DNA from: CAKZLS01 sp963771545
GTDB taxonomy: Bacteria; Pseudomonadota; Alphaproteobacteria; Rhodospirillales; Defluviicoccaceae
Length of the DNA stretch: 64,000 bases
Reading direction: 5' to 3'
Assembly: GCA_963771545.1 (NCBI GenBank)
Contig: CAVYTX010000002.1
Span: 372,001 to 436,000 of the forward strand
In this document: positions 43,138-53,384 of the stretch, in pieces
Position numbering within the stretch: the stretch's first letter is position 1
Layout of the letters: each line of letters opens with the position of its first letter
Made by a program: the position numbers and the translations under genes
Notes under the pieces: generated by a model
The model's input: the letters and a program-made list of their open reading frames with translations, nothing else
The model's database searches: none
What the model was told of the DNA's origin: nothing

Positions 43138-43907
43138 GCCTGCTCTCGGTGCGCGGCCTTTGCAAGGCGTTCGGCGGCCTGCGCGCGGTGGACGGCGTGG
43201 ACTTCGACGTCGCGCCCGGCGAGGCCGTGGCCCTGATCGGACCCAACGGCGCGGGCAAGACCACGTGTTTCAACATGCTCGGTGGCCAGCTTTGCCCCGA
43301 CGCCGGCAGCATCCGGTTCGGCGGCAAGGAGCTCGCGGGGCTGGCCCCCCATCGGATATGTAAGCTCGGCGTGGGGCGGACCTTCCAGGTCGCGGCGACC
43401 TTTCCCTCCATGACGGCGCGCGAGAACATTCAGACGACGCTGTTGTCCCATCGCCGCCGTCTCTGGTCGTTGTGGCCGCCGGCCCGCAAGCAATACGGGG
43501 CGGAAACCGACGCCCTGCTGGAGCAGGTGGGCATGGCGGCCGACGCGGACCGGGCCTCGGGGATCCTGTCCTATGGCGACCTGAAGCGGCTGGACCTGGC
43601 CATGGCGCTGGCCGGCGATCCCCGGATCCTGTTGATGGACGAGCCCACCGCCGGCGTCGCCATCGCCGAGCGGCGCGCGCTGATGGAACTGATCGTCGGC
43701 ATCGTCCGCGAGCGCCGGATCAGCGTGCTGTTCACCGAGCATGACATGGACGTGGTGTTCGGCCACGCGGACCGGGTGATCGTCATGCACCGGGGCCGGA
43801 TCGTAACGCAAGGATTGCCCGACGCCGTGCGCGCCGACGCCGAGGTCAAGGAGATCTACCTCGGTTTCGGCGAGGACTCCGGCGGCGAGGGGAACGATCG
43901 GTGCTGA
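43134..43907 (+). CDS. livG: LivG-type ABC transporter ATPase
   Basis: This 257-residue ATPase has LSVRGLCKAFGGLRAVDGVDFDVAPGEAVALIGPNGAGKTTCFNML (Walker A), the GRTFQVAATFPSMTARENIQTTLL segment, signature LSYGDLKRLDLAMALAGDPRILLMDEPTAG (Walker B) and FTEHDMDVVFGHADRVIVMHRGRIV. The GTG at 43134 overlaps the LivHM stop. The end overlaps the LivF GTG by 7 nt, so the three cytoplasmic/permease genes are one coupled unit. Confidence 0.94.
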   Translation: MSLLSVRGLCKAFGGLRAVDGVDFDVAPGEAVALIGPNGAGKTTCFNMLGGQLCPDAGSIRFGGKELAGLAPHRICKLGVGRTFQVAATFPSMTARENIQTTLLSHRRRLWSLWPPARKQYGAETDALLEQVGMAADADRASGILSYGDLKRLDLAMALAGDPRILLMDEPTAGVAIAERRALMELIVGIVRERRISVLFTEHDMDVVFGHADRVIVMHRGRIVTQGLPDAVRADAEVKEIYLGFGEDSGGEGNDRC

Positions 43908-44602
43908 CCATCCGCAAAATGGATACCTTCTACGGCCGCGCCCAGGTCCTGTTCGGGGTCGATCTCGACGTCGCCCGGGGCCAGGTGGTGGCGCTACTGG
44001 GGCGCAACGGCGTCGGCAAGTCCACCACGCTGAAGAGCATCATCGGCCTGGTCCCGCCGGCGGCCGGCGAGGTGCTGTTCGACGGCCGGAACGCGCGCGG
44101 CGCCCCGCCCCACGACCTGGCCAGGCTCGGCATCGGCTACGTCCCCGAGGAGCGGCGCATCTTCGCGGCGCTGACGGTGGAGCAGAACCTGGAGGTCGGC
44201 CGCCAGCCCGCGCGGGGCGGCGCGCCCGCCTGGACGCCGGAGCGGCTGTTCGACCTGTTCCCCAACCTCGCCAGGGTCCGGCGCAACCTCGGCGGCCGCA
44301 TCAGCGGCGGCGAGCAGCAGATGCTCGCGGTCGCCCGCACCCTCATGGGCAACCCGGCCCTGATCCTGCTCGACGAGCCCTCCGAGGGCCTGGCGCCCCG
44401 CATCGTCGAGCGCCTGGCCGCCATGATCGGCGATCTGCGCGCGGCGGGCCTGACGATCCTGCTCTCGGAACAGAACTTGCGTCTCGCCAAGCAGGTGGCG
44501 GACCAGGCGGCGGTCATGGAAAGCGGCCAGATCCGCTGGACCGGCCCAATGGCCGACTTCGCCTCCAATACCGACGCACAGCGGGAGTTTCTCCGGGTTT
44601 AG
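43901..44602 (+). CDS. livF: LivF-type ABC transporter ATPase
   Basis: This 233-residue ATPase has LTIRKMDTFYGRAQVLFGVDLDVARGQVVALLGRNGVGKSTTLKSIIGLVPP, LGIGYVPEERRIFAALTVEQNLEVG, the signature RISGGEQQMLAVARTLMGNPALILLDEPSEGLAPRIV and LTILLSEQNLRLAKQVADQAAVMESGQIRWTGP. It pairs with LivG to power the permease. Substrate is not shown by the sequence, though divergent badI hints at an alicyclic or aromatic acid (inference). Confidence 0.94.
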   Translation: MLTIRKMDTFYGRAQVLFGVDLDVARGQVVALLGRNGVGKSTTLKSIIGLVPPAAGEVLFDGRNARGAPPHDLARLGIGYVPEERRIFAALTVEQNLEVGRQPARGGAPAWTPERLFDLFPNLARVRRNLGGRISGGEQQMLAVARTLMGNPALILLDEPSEGLAPRIVERLAAMIGDLRAAGLTILLSEQNLRLAKQVADQAAVMESGQIRWTGPMADFASNTDAQREFLRV

Positions 44603-44639
44603 CGGTCACCCCTCTCCACCTCGCGTCCCGCGCGGTTTT

Positions 44640-44842
44640 GTATACCCTTTGTTGACCTCGTGCGCCTTTTTGTATACCTCCGTTACGCTACCGTGGCACC
44701 TACGCCGTTGATTTCAAACGAAACCCACCGGGGCTAATTGTGGAAGGTATGCAAAAGTACACAAAAGTATACATTTGTTCAGGCCAAGCCCTTGATTGTG
44801 CTAGACCAGCCTTTTCCGCCAGGTATACAAAAGTATACACAA
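44640..44842. repeat. Helically phased GTATAC-type 10-bp direct repeats
   Basis: Units begin at 44747 (GTATGCAAAA), 44757 (GTACACAAAA) and 44767 (GTATACATTT), and again at 44823 (GTATACAAAA) and 44833 (GTATACACAA). Isolated GTATAC hexamers lie at 44640 and 44672. The 10-bp period puts the units on one DNA face, as in cooperative operators or iterons. Confidence 0.6.
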
Positions 44843-45058
44843 GTTCCGCATAATGCTTTGATATTTATACGAGTTTCGCCGAAACAAAAGTAGACATTCT
44901 TTAAACTGGGCCGCACTCCGGACACGCCTCTCCTGTTGCTTCAATTAGAACAAACGAGGAACATAAGGCCCGGCGGGTAGCGAGTCAAGGACTTCGTTTC
45001 CTCGCCGGTTGCTATGATTTTTTGTGAACTGAGCAACGTCTCCGTTTTTCCCCAATAT

Positions 45059-45078
45059 CAATCGATTCTGACCCCGTC
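45059..45078 (-). repeat. REP-like motif, reverse orientation
   Basis: CAATCGATTCTGACCCCGTC is the reverse complement of the consensus GACGGGGTCAGAATCGATTG. Together with the copy at 51587 it brackets the RTX gene in inverted orientation. Confidence 0.7.
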
Positions 45079-45626
45079 CGGCCATCGGAAAGGCAGGATC
45101 TAGGAATTTTATCCGATTTGCGTTCGAATTGCAACTAGACTGATTAGGTTTCCGGCTGGTGCGCTACCAGTGCGGGAACGCCGTTGCGGAAAAAAAACAA
45201 CTTGAGGTTCGTAGATTAACTCATGCGGTTTTGTCGAAATCATCATTTGAATGGGTCTGTCTAAGCGGCGTATGCTGGGCACGCTTTGCAACTTTGGGGC
45301 TAGCCTGTCTTTCACTCGTGACAGACGAGGGTGGGTTATCTGTTTGATGTTCCGAAAACGTCAGAATGGAGGGGAGATCGGTATAACGAAGACAGGCCAT
45401 TGCGGCTCTAACGTCCTCTACCCGCACGGCTTTTTCATGATCAACCGAACTCGATGCGCGGGCTTTCCGCGTTACGGCGAAAAGTCGGATGCGATCCGAG
45501 GAGCGAACACTGAGCCTATTGGCGAATGCCGCCCGGGTTTCGGGGAGGCGATGACAATCCAAGAATTTCGAATGATGGGAACGGCTCCGACCCGCGTCAG
45601 CGGGGCGGTAGCGTCTGGGGGGTGGA

Positions 45627-48600
45627 ATGGCGACTTTCAACGGCGATAGCTCAGACAATCTGATCGTTGGTACGGATAGCCCGGATACGATTAACGGAAG
45701 TGGCGGCGCGGACATCATTTTTGGTTACCAGGGTAACGCTCCCGCATCGGGCGTGGATCCGGTTCCACCGACCGAGCCGACCGTTGACGCCAACGGCGGC
45801 GGGGATAGCGACAATGACTTCATCAGAGGTGGAAACGGCAACGATACGCTGATCGGCGGCGGCGGCGACGACACGCTGATCGGCGGCAACGGCGGCGACA
45901 CGCTGATCGGCGGCAACGGCCCGACAGTTTTGACGGCGGCGACGGCTCGGACACGATTGATTACAGCTATAGTTCGTCCAACACCTTGGAAATCGATTTG
46001 GCGGCCGATCTGGCGACGTTCGTGAGCAGCGGCGTCATGGAGACCCTGACCGGTATCGAGAACGCCATCGGGTCCGAGGGCAACACGGTGCTCATGGGCG
46101 ACGACGGCGACAATGTGCTCGAAGGCGGCGATGGCAACGACACCCTCAGTGGTGGCGATGGCAACGATACTCTCGCTGGCGACGCGACGCACTTGGGCGA
46201 CGGCGACGTCGACTTGAACGCTGAGGTAGGAGCTGGCGGCCGCAACACCGCCAACAACGGCGGCAATCGCGACACCGTTGGCGCGTTCAACGACTATCTC
46301 AATGCCGGCGAGGACAAGGATACCTTTGTTGGCGACGTCGCACGTTCTGGTAGTGGCAATCTCAGCTTAAGCATCCTCGCCGGAAACGGTGGTTACGGAT
46401 ATGACAACCGCACAGGCGGCGCCGGCGGTAGCGACAATATCATAGAAGCCTTTAGCGACGCGATGGATGCCGGCGCCGGCGATGACAGCCTTGCCGGCGA
46501 TGTCACGCACTCGGGCGACGGGCATGTCTACTTGAGCACCGAAGTCGGAACCGGTGGTAGCGGAGGGGACGATTGGAACGGCGGCGCCGGCGGTAGCGGC
46601 AATACTTTGGAAGCCTTCAACGACACGATTGATGGCGGCGGCGGCGATGATAGCCTTGCCGGCGATATTACGCACTCGGGCGACGGCAATGTCTACTTGA
46701 GCGCCCAAGTCGGAACCGGCGGTGATATCAGTCACTATCGTTATGATGATGGGTTTGAACCCCTAGGCGGCACCGGCGGTAGCGACAATACCGTCGAGGT
46801 TTTCAGCGACACGATCGATGCCGGCGCCGGCAACGACACGGTCGTCGGCGACGTCCACCATGCCGGCACGAGCGGCGCGATTACCCTGAGCGTTATGGCC
46901 GGCGTCGAAGGCCGGCGTAACGACGACGGCGACGCCGCAAGTGGCGGCACCGGTAACGAGGCCGGCGCCTTCAACGACACCATCGATGCGGGCGGCGGTG
47001 ACGACTTGATCGTCGGCGATGTGTGGCGAGCGGACGACGGCGTCACCCTCGCGATCAGCGTTGAAGGAACGGCCGGGAGCACCATCCGTGCGTTCCAGGA
47101 CGATATCGCGGGCGGCGGCGGCGACGACACGATCTACGGCGATTTCTTCGACGGCACGGGGGACTTCGCGCCCGACACGCTGACCATCGATGGCACCTTT
47201 GCCGGCCGCGACGCGCTGTTCGCCGACACCATCGATGGGGGCGCGGGCGACGATGTCATTCACGGCGGCCTCGGCGACGATATCCTCGGTGGCGGCAGCG
47301 GGGAGGACAGCTTCGAGGGCGGCGACGGTTCGGACACCGTCGACTACAGCTACTCCGCGTCCGACCGGCTGCGGGTCGATTTGTCGGAGGGATTTGCATG
47401 GTTCGTCGACGATCCGACCCGCCCCGCCGGTCCGGGCAATGAGGCCAGCACCACCGAAGCATTGACCTCCATCGAGAATGTGATCGGTACCACGGGCGAT
47501 AACGTCCTGATCGGGGATGCCAACGACAATGTTCTCGGCGGCCTTGGCGGTCAGGACACCTTCGACGGCGGCGGCGGTTCGGACACCGTCGACTATAGCT
47601 ACTCCTCGTCCGACCGGTTGCGGGTCGATCTGTCGGAAGGGTTCGCGTGGTTCGTCGACGATCCGACCCGTCCCGCTGGCCCTGGCAACGAGGCCAGCAC
47701 CGCCGAAGCATTGATCTCCATCGAGAATGTGATCGGCACCACGGGCGATAACGTCCTGATCGGCGATGCCAACGACAATGTTCTGGGCGGCCTTGGCGGT
47801 CAGGACACCTTCGATGGCGGCGGCGGTTCGGACACGGTCGATTACAGCTATAGTTCGTCCAACACCTTGGAAATCGATCTGGCGGCCGGTCTCGCGATGT
47901 TCATGAGCAGCGGCGTTACCGAGATCCTGACCAGCATCGAGAACGCCATCGGGTCTTATGGCGACACGGTGCTCCGTGGCGACGACGGCGACAATGTGCT
48001 CGAAGGCGGCGATGGCGACGACACGTTGAATGGTGGCATCGGCACGGACAATCTTGACGGCGGCGAGGGTTCAGACACCGCCGATTACAGCTACAGTTCG
48101 TCCGACACCTTGGAAATCGATCTGGCGGCCGGTCTCGCGACATTCATGAGCAGCGGCGTCACCGAGACCCTGACCAGCATCGAGAACGCCATCGGGTCCG
48201 AGGGCAACACGGTGCTCATGGGCGACGACGGCGACAATGTGCTCGTAGGCGGCGATGGCGACGACACCCTCAACGGGCGCGATGGCAACGACACCCTCAA
48301 CGGCCGCGACGGCGACGATACCGCCGCCGGCGACGTGTTGGCCGCGGGAGTCGAAGTGGTCTTATCCGCCGAAGCGGGCGTTGGCGAGGATAGCATTAAA
48401 AATGAAAATAATCAGCACGGCACGAACGGCAATGGCGGCGAGAGCGACATCGCAGTCTCGAATTTCAACGATGACCTCGACGGCGGCGGCGGCAACGACG
48501 ATCTCGCTGGCGACGTTCGTCACGTGGGTGGTGGCCGTGTCAGTTTGAGCGGCAAAGCCGGAAGCGGTGGCCGTGGAATATTTTTTTACTCCGGCGACGG

Positions 48601-51415
48601 CGGCGACGGCGGCAACGACAATACTGTTACCGCGTTCAACGATCGCCTGACGGCCGGCGTTGGCGACGACACCATCGCCGGCGATGTGACGCACTCGGGC
48701 GGCGGCGACGTCGACTTGAACGCCGAGGCAGGAGTTGGCGGCCGCGACAGCGGCGGGCGTGGCGGTCACCGCAACACTGCTGCCACGTTCAACGACACGA
48801 TTGACGCGGGCTCCGGCGACGACAGCATCGCCGGCGATGTAACACATTCGGGTGACGGCGACGTCGGCTTGAGCGCCAAGATAGGAACCGGCGGCAGGTC
48901 CCTCAGGAGCGGAAACGGCGGCAGCGACAATGTTGCCGCCGCGTTCAACGATACCGTCAGCGCGGGCTCCGGCCGTGACACTATCTCCGGCGATGTGACG
49001 CACTCGGGTGATGGCGACGTCGGCTTGAGCGCCAGGGTAGGAGCCAGTGCAAGGGACATCGGCGGAGGAAGGGGAGCCGGCGGCAGCGACAATATTGTTG
49101 CCACGTTCAACGACACGATTAGCGTGGGTTCCGGCGACGGCATCATCGTCGGTGATGTCACGCACTCGGGCGACGGCAAAGTCAACTTGAGCGTCGCGGT
49201 AGGAACCGGCGCCGGTATAACAGACTATGAAAACGGCGGCGTCGGCGGCAATCGCAATACCGTTGGCGCGTTCAACGATCGTCTCAGTGCTGGCGAGGAC
49301 AAGGATACCTTCGTCGGCGACGTCGCACATTCTGGTAGTGGCGACCTCAGCTTAAGCATCCTCGCTGGAAACGGTGGTCGCGGATACGACAATCGCATCG
49401 GCGGCGCCGGCGGTAGCGACAATATCTTAGAAGCTTTTAGCGATGCGATGGATGCCGGCGCCGGCGATGATAGCCTTGTCGGCGATGTCACGCACTCGGG
49501 CGACGGTCGTGTTTATTTGAGTGCCGAAGTCGGAACCGGCGGTGTTGCCGAGCCTGACAACATTGATATACCTGATATCTTAAGCGGCGACGGCGGCAGC
49601 GATAATACCGTCGAGGTTTTCAGCGACACGATCGATGCCGGCGTCGGCAACGACACGGTCGTCGGCGACGTCCACCATGCCGGCACGAGCGGCGCGATTA
49701 CCCTGAGCGTTATGGCCGGCGTCGAAGGCCGGCGTAACGACGACGGCGACGCCGCAAGTGGCGGCACCGGTAACGAGGCCGGCGCCTTCAACGACACCAT
49801 CGATGCGGGCGGCGGTGACGACTTGATCGTCGGCGATGTGTGGCGAGCGGACGACGGCGTCACCCTCGCGATCAGCGTTGAAGGAACGGCCGGGAGCACC
49901 ATCCGTGCGTTCCAGGACGATATCGCGGGCGGCGGCGGCGACGACACGATCTACGGCGATTTCTTCGACGGCACGGGGGACTTCGCGCCCGACACGCTGA
50001 CCATCGATGGCACCTTTGCCGGCCGCGACGCGCTGTTCGCCGACACCATCGATGGGGGCGCGGGCGACGATGTCATTCACGGCGGCCTCGGCGACGATAT
50101 CCTCGGTGGCGGCAGCGGGGAGGACAGCTTCGAGGGCGGCGACGGTTCGGACACCGTCGACTACAGCTACTCCGCGTCCGACCGGCTGCGGGTCGATTTG
50201 TCGGAGGGATTTGCATGGTTCGTCGACGATCCGACCCGCCCCGCCGGTCCGGGCAATGAGGCCAGCACCACCGAAGCATTGACCTCCATCGAGAATGTGA
50301 TCGGTACCACGGGCGATAACGTCCTGATCGGGGATGCCAACGACAATGTTCTCGGCGGCCTTGGCGGTCAGGACACCTTCGACGGCGGCGGCGGTTCGGA
50401 CACCGTCGACTACAGCTACTCCTCGTCCGACCGGTTGCGGGTCGATCTGTCGGAAGGGTTCGCGTGGTTCGTCGACGATCCGACCCGTCCCGCTGGCCCT
50501 GGCAACGAGGCCAGCACCGCCGAAGCATTGATCTCCATCGAGAATGTGATCGGCACCACGGGCGATAACGTCCTGATCGGCGATGCCAACGACAATGTTC
50601 TGGGCGGCCTTGGCGGTCAGGACACCTTCGATGGCGGCGGCGGTTCGGACACGGTCGATTACAGCTATAGTTCGTCCAACACCTTGGAAATCGATCTGGC
50701 GGCCGGTCTCGCGACGTTCATGAGCAGCGGCGTTACCGAGATCCTGACCAGCATCGAGAACGCCATCGGGTCTTATGGCGACACGGTGCTCCGTGGCGAC
50801 GACGGCGACAATGTGCTCGAAGGCGGCGATGGCGACGACACCCTCAACGGGCGCGGCGGCGACGATGCGCTGATCGGCGGCAACGGCGATGACACGTTGA
50901 ATGGTGGCGTCGGCACCGACAGCCTTGACGGCGGCGACGGTTCGGACACCGCCGATTACAGCTACAGTTCGTCCGGCACCTTGGAAATCGATCTGGCGGC
51001 CGGTCTGGCGACGTTCGTGAGCAGCGGCGTCACCGAGACCCTGACCAGTATCGAGCACGCCATCGGCTCCGACGGCAACACGGTGCTCATGGGCGACGAC
51101 GGCGACAATGTGCTCGACGGCGGCGCTGGTGATGACACCCTCAATGGGCGCGACGGCGACGATACGCTGATCGGCGGCGAGGGTGAAGATGTCTTCGTGT
51201 TCACGCCTAGCGAGTCATCCGACTACTCTGAAAGGGTCATCGACTTCACGCCGGGTGAGGATATGATCGACCTGACGGCGTTTGCGTTCGAGGACGTAGA
51301 CGATGTGCCGATCTCGCAGTCTGGTGATAACGGGCGCCTTGAATTGTCCGGTGTCGGCGGACCCCGCGTGACCTTCGAGTTTTCAGGCCTGTCCCCCGAT
51401 GATTTCCTCCTATAA
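45627..51415 (+). CDS. Giant RTX/hemolysin-type calcium-binding protein (one frameshift)
   Basis: The reconstructed protein has about 1,930 residues. It opens FNGDSSDNLIVGTDSPDTINGSGGADIIFG and runs through RTX nonapeptides (GNDTLIGGGGDDTLIGGNGG). The frame is lost at 45920-45922; adding one C to that run gives GNGPDSFDGGDGSDTIDYSYSS. Most of the body consists of about 56-residue repeats (AFNDTIDAGxGDDSLAGDVTHSGDGxVYLSAEVGTGG) mixed with RTX and DYSYSSSDRLRVDLSEG-type repeats. A 1,235-bp block is duplicated almost exactly. The C-terminus DVFVFTPSESSDYSERVIDFTPGEDMIDLTAF ending in SPDDFLL resembles type I secretion signals. It is probably exported and folds on binding extracellular calcium. 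No type I exporter is nearby. Confidence 0.85.
46790..48024 (+). repeat. Near-identical 1,235-bp internal duplication, copy 1
   Basis: This block matches 49607-50841 at a fixed offset of 2,817 bp (939 codons, in frame). Only a few substitutions were noticed, such as a C/T at about 46827, T/C near 47595 and T/C near 47897. It encodes the WRADDGVTLAISVEGTAGSTIRAFQDD and DLSEGFAWFVDDPTRPAGPGNEAST repeat region. Confidence 0.9.
49607..50841 (+). repeat. Near-identical 1,235-bp internal duplication, copy 2
   Basis: Second copy of the block at 46790-48024, offset 2,817 bp. Flanking repeats are also related but more diverged, which suggests recent gene conversion or a recent duplication of this part of the gene. 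Confidence 0.9.
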
Positions 51416-51673
51416 AAGTCCGGCTCATAATGAAAGGAAAGGGGACGCTACCCATAGGCGCTAAGATAAGCACGTGTGCACCTGATATCGGCGTTTTCGT
51501 GGCGGTTCTCGGAGGTTGCGCGGGTGGTTTGGGAGGCTGGAGACGAAGTCGGTGACGGGCACGAAGGTCAGGGCGGTGATTATAACGACGGGGTCAGAGT
51601 CGATTGAAACTGGGTTCTGGGGAACGCCGAAAGGAAGCGCGCGAAAACGGTGGGATGGCCGCGCGCGAACCGG
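51416..51673. other. Intergenic region with REP-like motif
   Basis: Short region after the RTX gene with no gene seen. It contains the exact motif GACGGGGTCAGAGTCGATTG at 51587-51606, which marks the left edge of the duplicated PilZ segment. Confidence 0.5.
51587..51606 (+). repeat. REP-like motif copy
   Basis: Exact GACGGGGTCAGAGTCGATTG followed by AAACTGGGTTCTG, the same continuation as the copy at about 52905. It forms the left border of the PilZ-fragment module. Confidence 0.8.
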
Positions 51674-52005
51674 TTACGGCGCCAATACCGTCTCGATCTC
51701 GCTTCGGAGCTGATGGAGCTGATCCTCTAGCAGTTTGGTGCGTCGGAGAAGCAGCTGCCGGGGGCTCTCCATCGCCTCTTGGTCGGACAGATCGATATAT
51801 TTGACGCCCACCTTATCGTTCGCGGACCAAACAACTTCGCACACACGCTTCGCGCCCCCCTCGACAGCGAGCGTGACAATGCTGGGCAATTCCATGAAGC
51901 ACGGAAGCTGCAGGCCCGCGCCCGTCCGCGACGTATTGCGGATTGTGCACTCCAAGACGCTATGACCGTCATTGAAGATGATTTTTCCCTTTTTCAGGGT
52001 CGTAA
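51674..52005 (-). pseudogene. PilZ-domain gene fragment, 5'-truncated duplicate
   Basis: The sequence 51674-52005 is essentially identical to 52998-53329 (offset 1,324 bp) and encodes the same residues from KKGKIIFNDGHSVLECTIRNTSRTGAG to the end. It lacks the N-terminal MSETTESLIRIESRTSKR part; at 52006 the match stops and a REP-like motif begins (52008). A start at 51955 would omit the RxxxR half of the PilZ motif. It is a dead partial copy bounded by two direct motif copies. Confidence 0.85.
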
Positions 52006-52007
52006 CG

Positions 52008-52027
52008 GACGGGGTCAGAGTCGATTG
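52008..52027 (+). repeat. REP-like motif copy
   Basis: Exact GACGGGGTCAGAGTCGATTG at the point where the truncated PilZ copy ends. It is followed by AAACTCGGTTGATTCTGA. It separates the PilZ fragment from the HigBA module. Confidence 0.8.
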
Positions 52028-52181
52028 AAACTCGGTTGATTCTGAACTCCATCGATTTGTCGTGTTTCCGGATGGCTCTCGTGCCAGAGGGCGAACCCTT
52101 TGAAACCGGCGTGTAGTCAGTCAATCGGACATAACGCCGGTAGGACTTGAAAAGTGATAAGTGAGTGGTTACACATATCAT

Positions 52182-52460
52182 ATGATCCAGAGCTTCCGCC
52201 ACAAAGGGCTCAAGCTGTTATACGGCAAGGGTGAGCGGCGGAAGGTGCACGCGGACCAAGCGGACCGGATCGAGCGGATTCTGGCGCGTCTCGACCAAGC
52301 CTCGAAGCCAAGCGACATGGACCTGCCAGGTTATCGGCTTCACCCGCTGAAGGGGGACTTGGCGGGTTTCTGGTCGGTAACGGTTTCGGGAAATTGGCGG
52401 ATGGTGTTCCGCTTCGAAGACGGGCATGCCCGGGACGTGGACCTAATAGACTATCACTAG
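52182..52460 (+). CDS. higB: HigB-type RelE-superfamily toxin
   Basis: This 92-residue protein begins MIQSFRHKGLKLLYGKGERRKVHADQADRIERILARLDQASKPSDMDLPGYRLHPLKGDLAGFWSVTVSGNWRMVFRFE, the complete HigB signature. In this family the enzyme is a ribosome-dependent mRNA interferase. The ATG at 52182 gives the family length; the one at 52161 is upstream of it. It is followed 11 nt later by the HigA antitoxin, in the reversed toxin-first order typical of higBA. The module lies between two REP-like motifs. Confidence 0.93.
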   Translation: MIQSFRHKGLKLLYGKGERRKVHADQADRIERILARLDQASKPSDMDLPGYRLHPLKGDLAGFWSVTVSGNWRMVFRFEDGHARDVDLIDYH

Positions 52461-52471
52461 GAGAAGCCGCC

Positions 52472-52765
52472 ATGGCGATGAAGAACCCACCGCATCCGGG
52501 GCTTTCGGTCCGGCATGATTGCATCGAGCCCCTGGGGCTGACCGTGTCGGAAGCGGCGAAGCGCCTGGGTGTAAGCCGCAAACAACTGTCCGATATCGTC
52601 AACGGCCACGCGGGAATTTCGCCGGAGATGGCGATTCGGCTCGACAAGGCTTTCGGCGGCGGGGCGGAGACGTGGTACCGCCTGCAGGCCGCCTATGACC
52701 TCGCCCGTGCCATGCAACATGCCGACGAGATCAAGGTGGAACGCGTATCGCCGGCGGCGGCCTAA
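52472..52765 (+). CDS. higA: HigA-type helix-turn-helix antitoxin
   Basis: This 97-residue XRE-family antitoxin has HPGLSVRHDCIEPLGLTVSEAAKRLGVSRKQLSDIVNGHAGISPEMAIRLDKAFGGGAETWYRLQAAYDLARA, the HTH and C-terminal HigA signature. It neutralises HigB and represses the operon. It begins at ATG 52472 with an AGGAGAAG site, and could use the second ATG two codons later. Confidence 0.93.
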   Translation: MAMKNPPHPGLSVRHDCIEPLGLTVSEAAKRLGVSRKQLSDIVNGHAGISPEMAIRLDKAFGGGAETWYRLQAAYDLARAMQHADEIKVERVSPAAA

Positions 52766-52904
52766 GCCGGCGTTTCCCATTGGCTCATGGCCCGAGCAGG
52801 GAACCGCCTCGCTGTCGCGGGCGCCGACTTTAGAATTTGGGGGGCAGAGTCATCTGATTTTGAGACAAACTGTACTGTGCAGGAGATGAAACGATGGGTT
52901 CAGT

Positions 52905-52926
52905 GAAATGATGGGTTCAAAGTCGG
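52905..52926 (+). repeat. Degenerate REP-like motif copy
   Basis: GATGGGTTCAAAGTCGGTTG followed by AAACTGGGTTCTG resembles the 51587 copy with several changes. It separates HigBA from the full-length PilZ gene and is the left edge of the larger duplicate. Confidence 0.55.
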
Positions 52927-52997
52927 TTGAAACTGGGTTCTGAGGGAACGCCGAAAGGAAGCGCGCGAAAACGGTGGGATGGCCGCGCGCGAACCGG

Positions 52998-53384
52998 TTA
53001 CGGCGCCAATACCGTCTCGATCTCGCTTCGGAGCTGATGGAGCTGATCCTCTAGCAGTTTGGTGCGTCGGAGAAGCAGCTGCCGGGGGCTCTCCATCGCC
53101 TCTTGGTCGGACAGATCGATATATTTGACGCCCACCTTATCGTTCGCGGACCAAACAACTTCGCACACACGCTTCGCGCCCCCCTCGACAGCGAGCGTGA
53201 CAATGCTGGGCAATTCCATGAAGCACGGAAGCTGCAGGCCCGCGCCCGTCCGCGACGTATTGCGGATTGTGCACTCCAAGACGCTATGACCGTCATTGAA
53301 GATGATTTTTCCCTTTTTCAGGGTCGTGAGCCGCTTGCTTGTTCTGGATTCGATGCGGATCAAGGACTCTGTGGTTTCCGACAT
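52998..53384 (-). CDS. PilZ-domain protein
   Basis: This 128-residue protein has a PilZ-like fold: SRTSKRLTTLKKGKIIFNDGHSVLECTIRNTSRTGAGLQLPCFMELPSIVTLAVEGGAKRVCEVVWSANDKVGVKYIDLSDQEA. The RxxxR-type start and the D/N-x-S-x-x-G motif (NTSRTGAG) correspond to the c-di-GMP-binding residues, although the first is imperfect. A coiled-coil C-terminus (RQLLLRRTKLLEDQLHQLRSEIETVL) follows. It may bind c-di-GMP and signal to motility or pili. A partial duplicate lies at 51674-52005. Confidence 0.85.
   Translation of the reverse strand: MSETTESLIRIESRTSKRLTTLKKGKIIFNDGHSVLECTIRNTSRTGAGLQLPCFMELPSIVTLAVEGGAKRVCEVVWSANDKVGVKYIDLSDQEAMESPRQLLLRRTKLLEDQLHQLRSEIETVLAP

Larger units (their letters stand above)
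44603..45626. other. 1-kb intergenic region with phased 10-bp repeats and a REP-like motif
   Basis: No gene is recognised. Two clusters of a 10-bp unit (GTATACAAAA-like) lie at 44747-44776 and 44823-44842, and further GTATAC hexamers at 44640 and 44672. A REP-like motif in reverse orientation (CAATCGATTCTGACCCCGTC) is at 45059-45078. The RTX gene starts at 45627 behind a GGGGGG site. Confidence 0.6.

Noticed and set aside
44640..44842. GTATAC repeats considered as a CRISPR array
   Set aside because: Units are 10 bp with no spacers, unlike CRISPR repeats.
49580..51058. 492-codon minus-strand frame over the RTX gene
   Set aside because: It mirrors the RTX repeats on the opposite strand and carries no recognisable domain.
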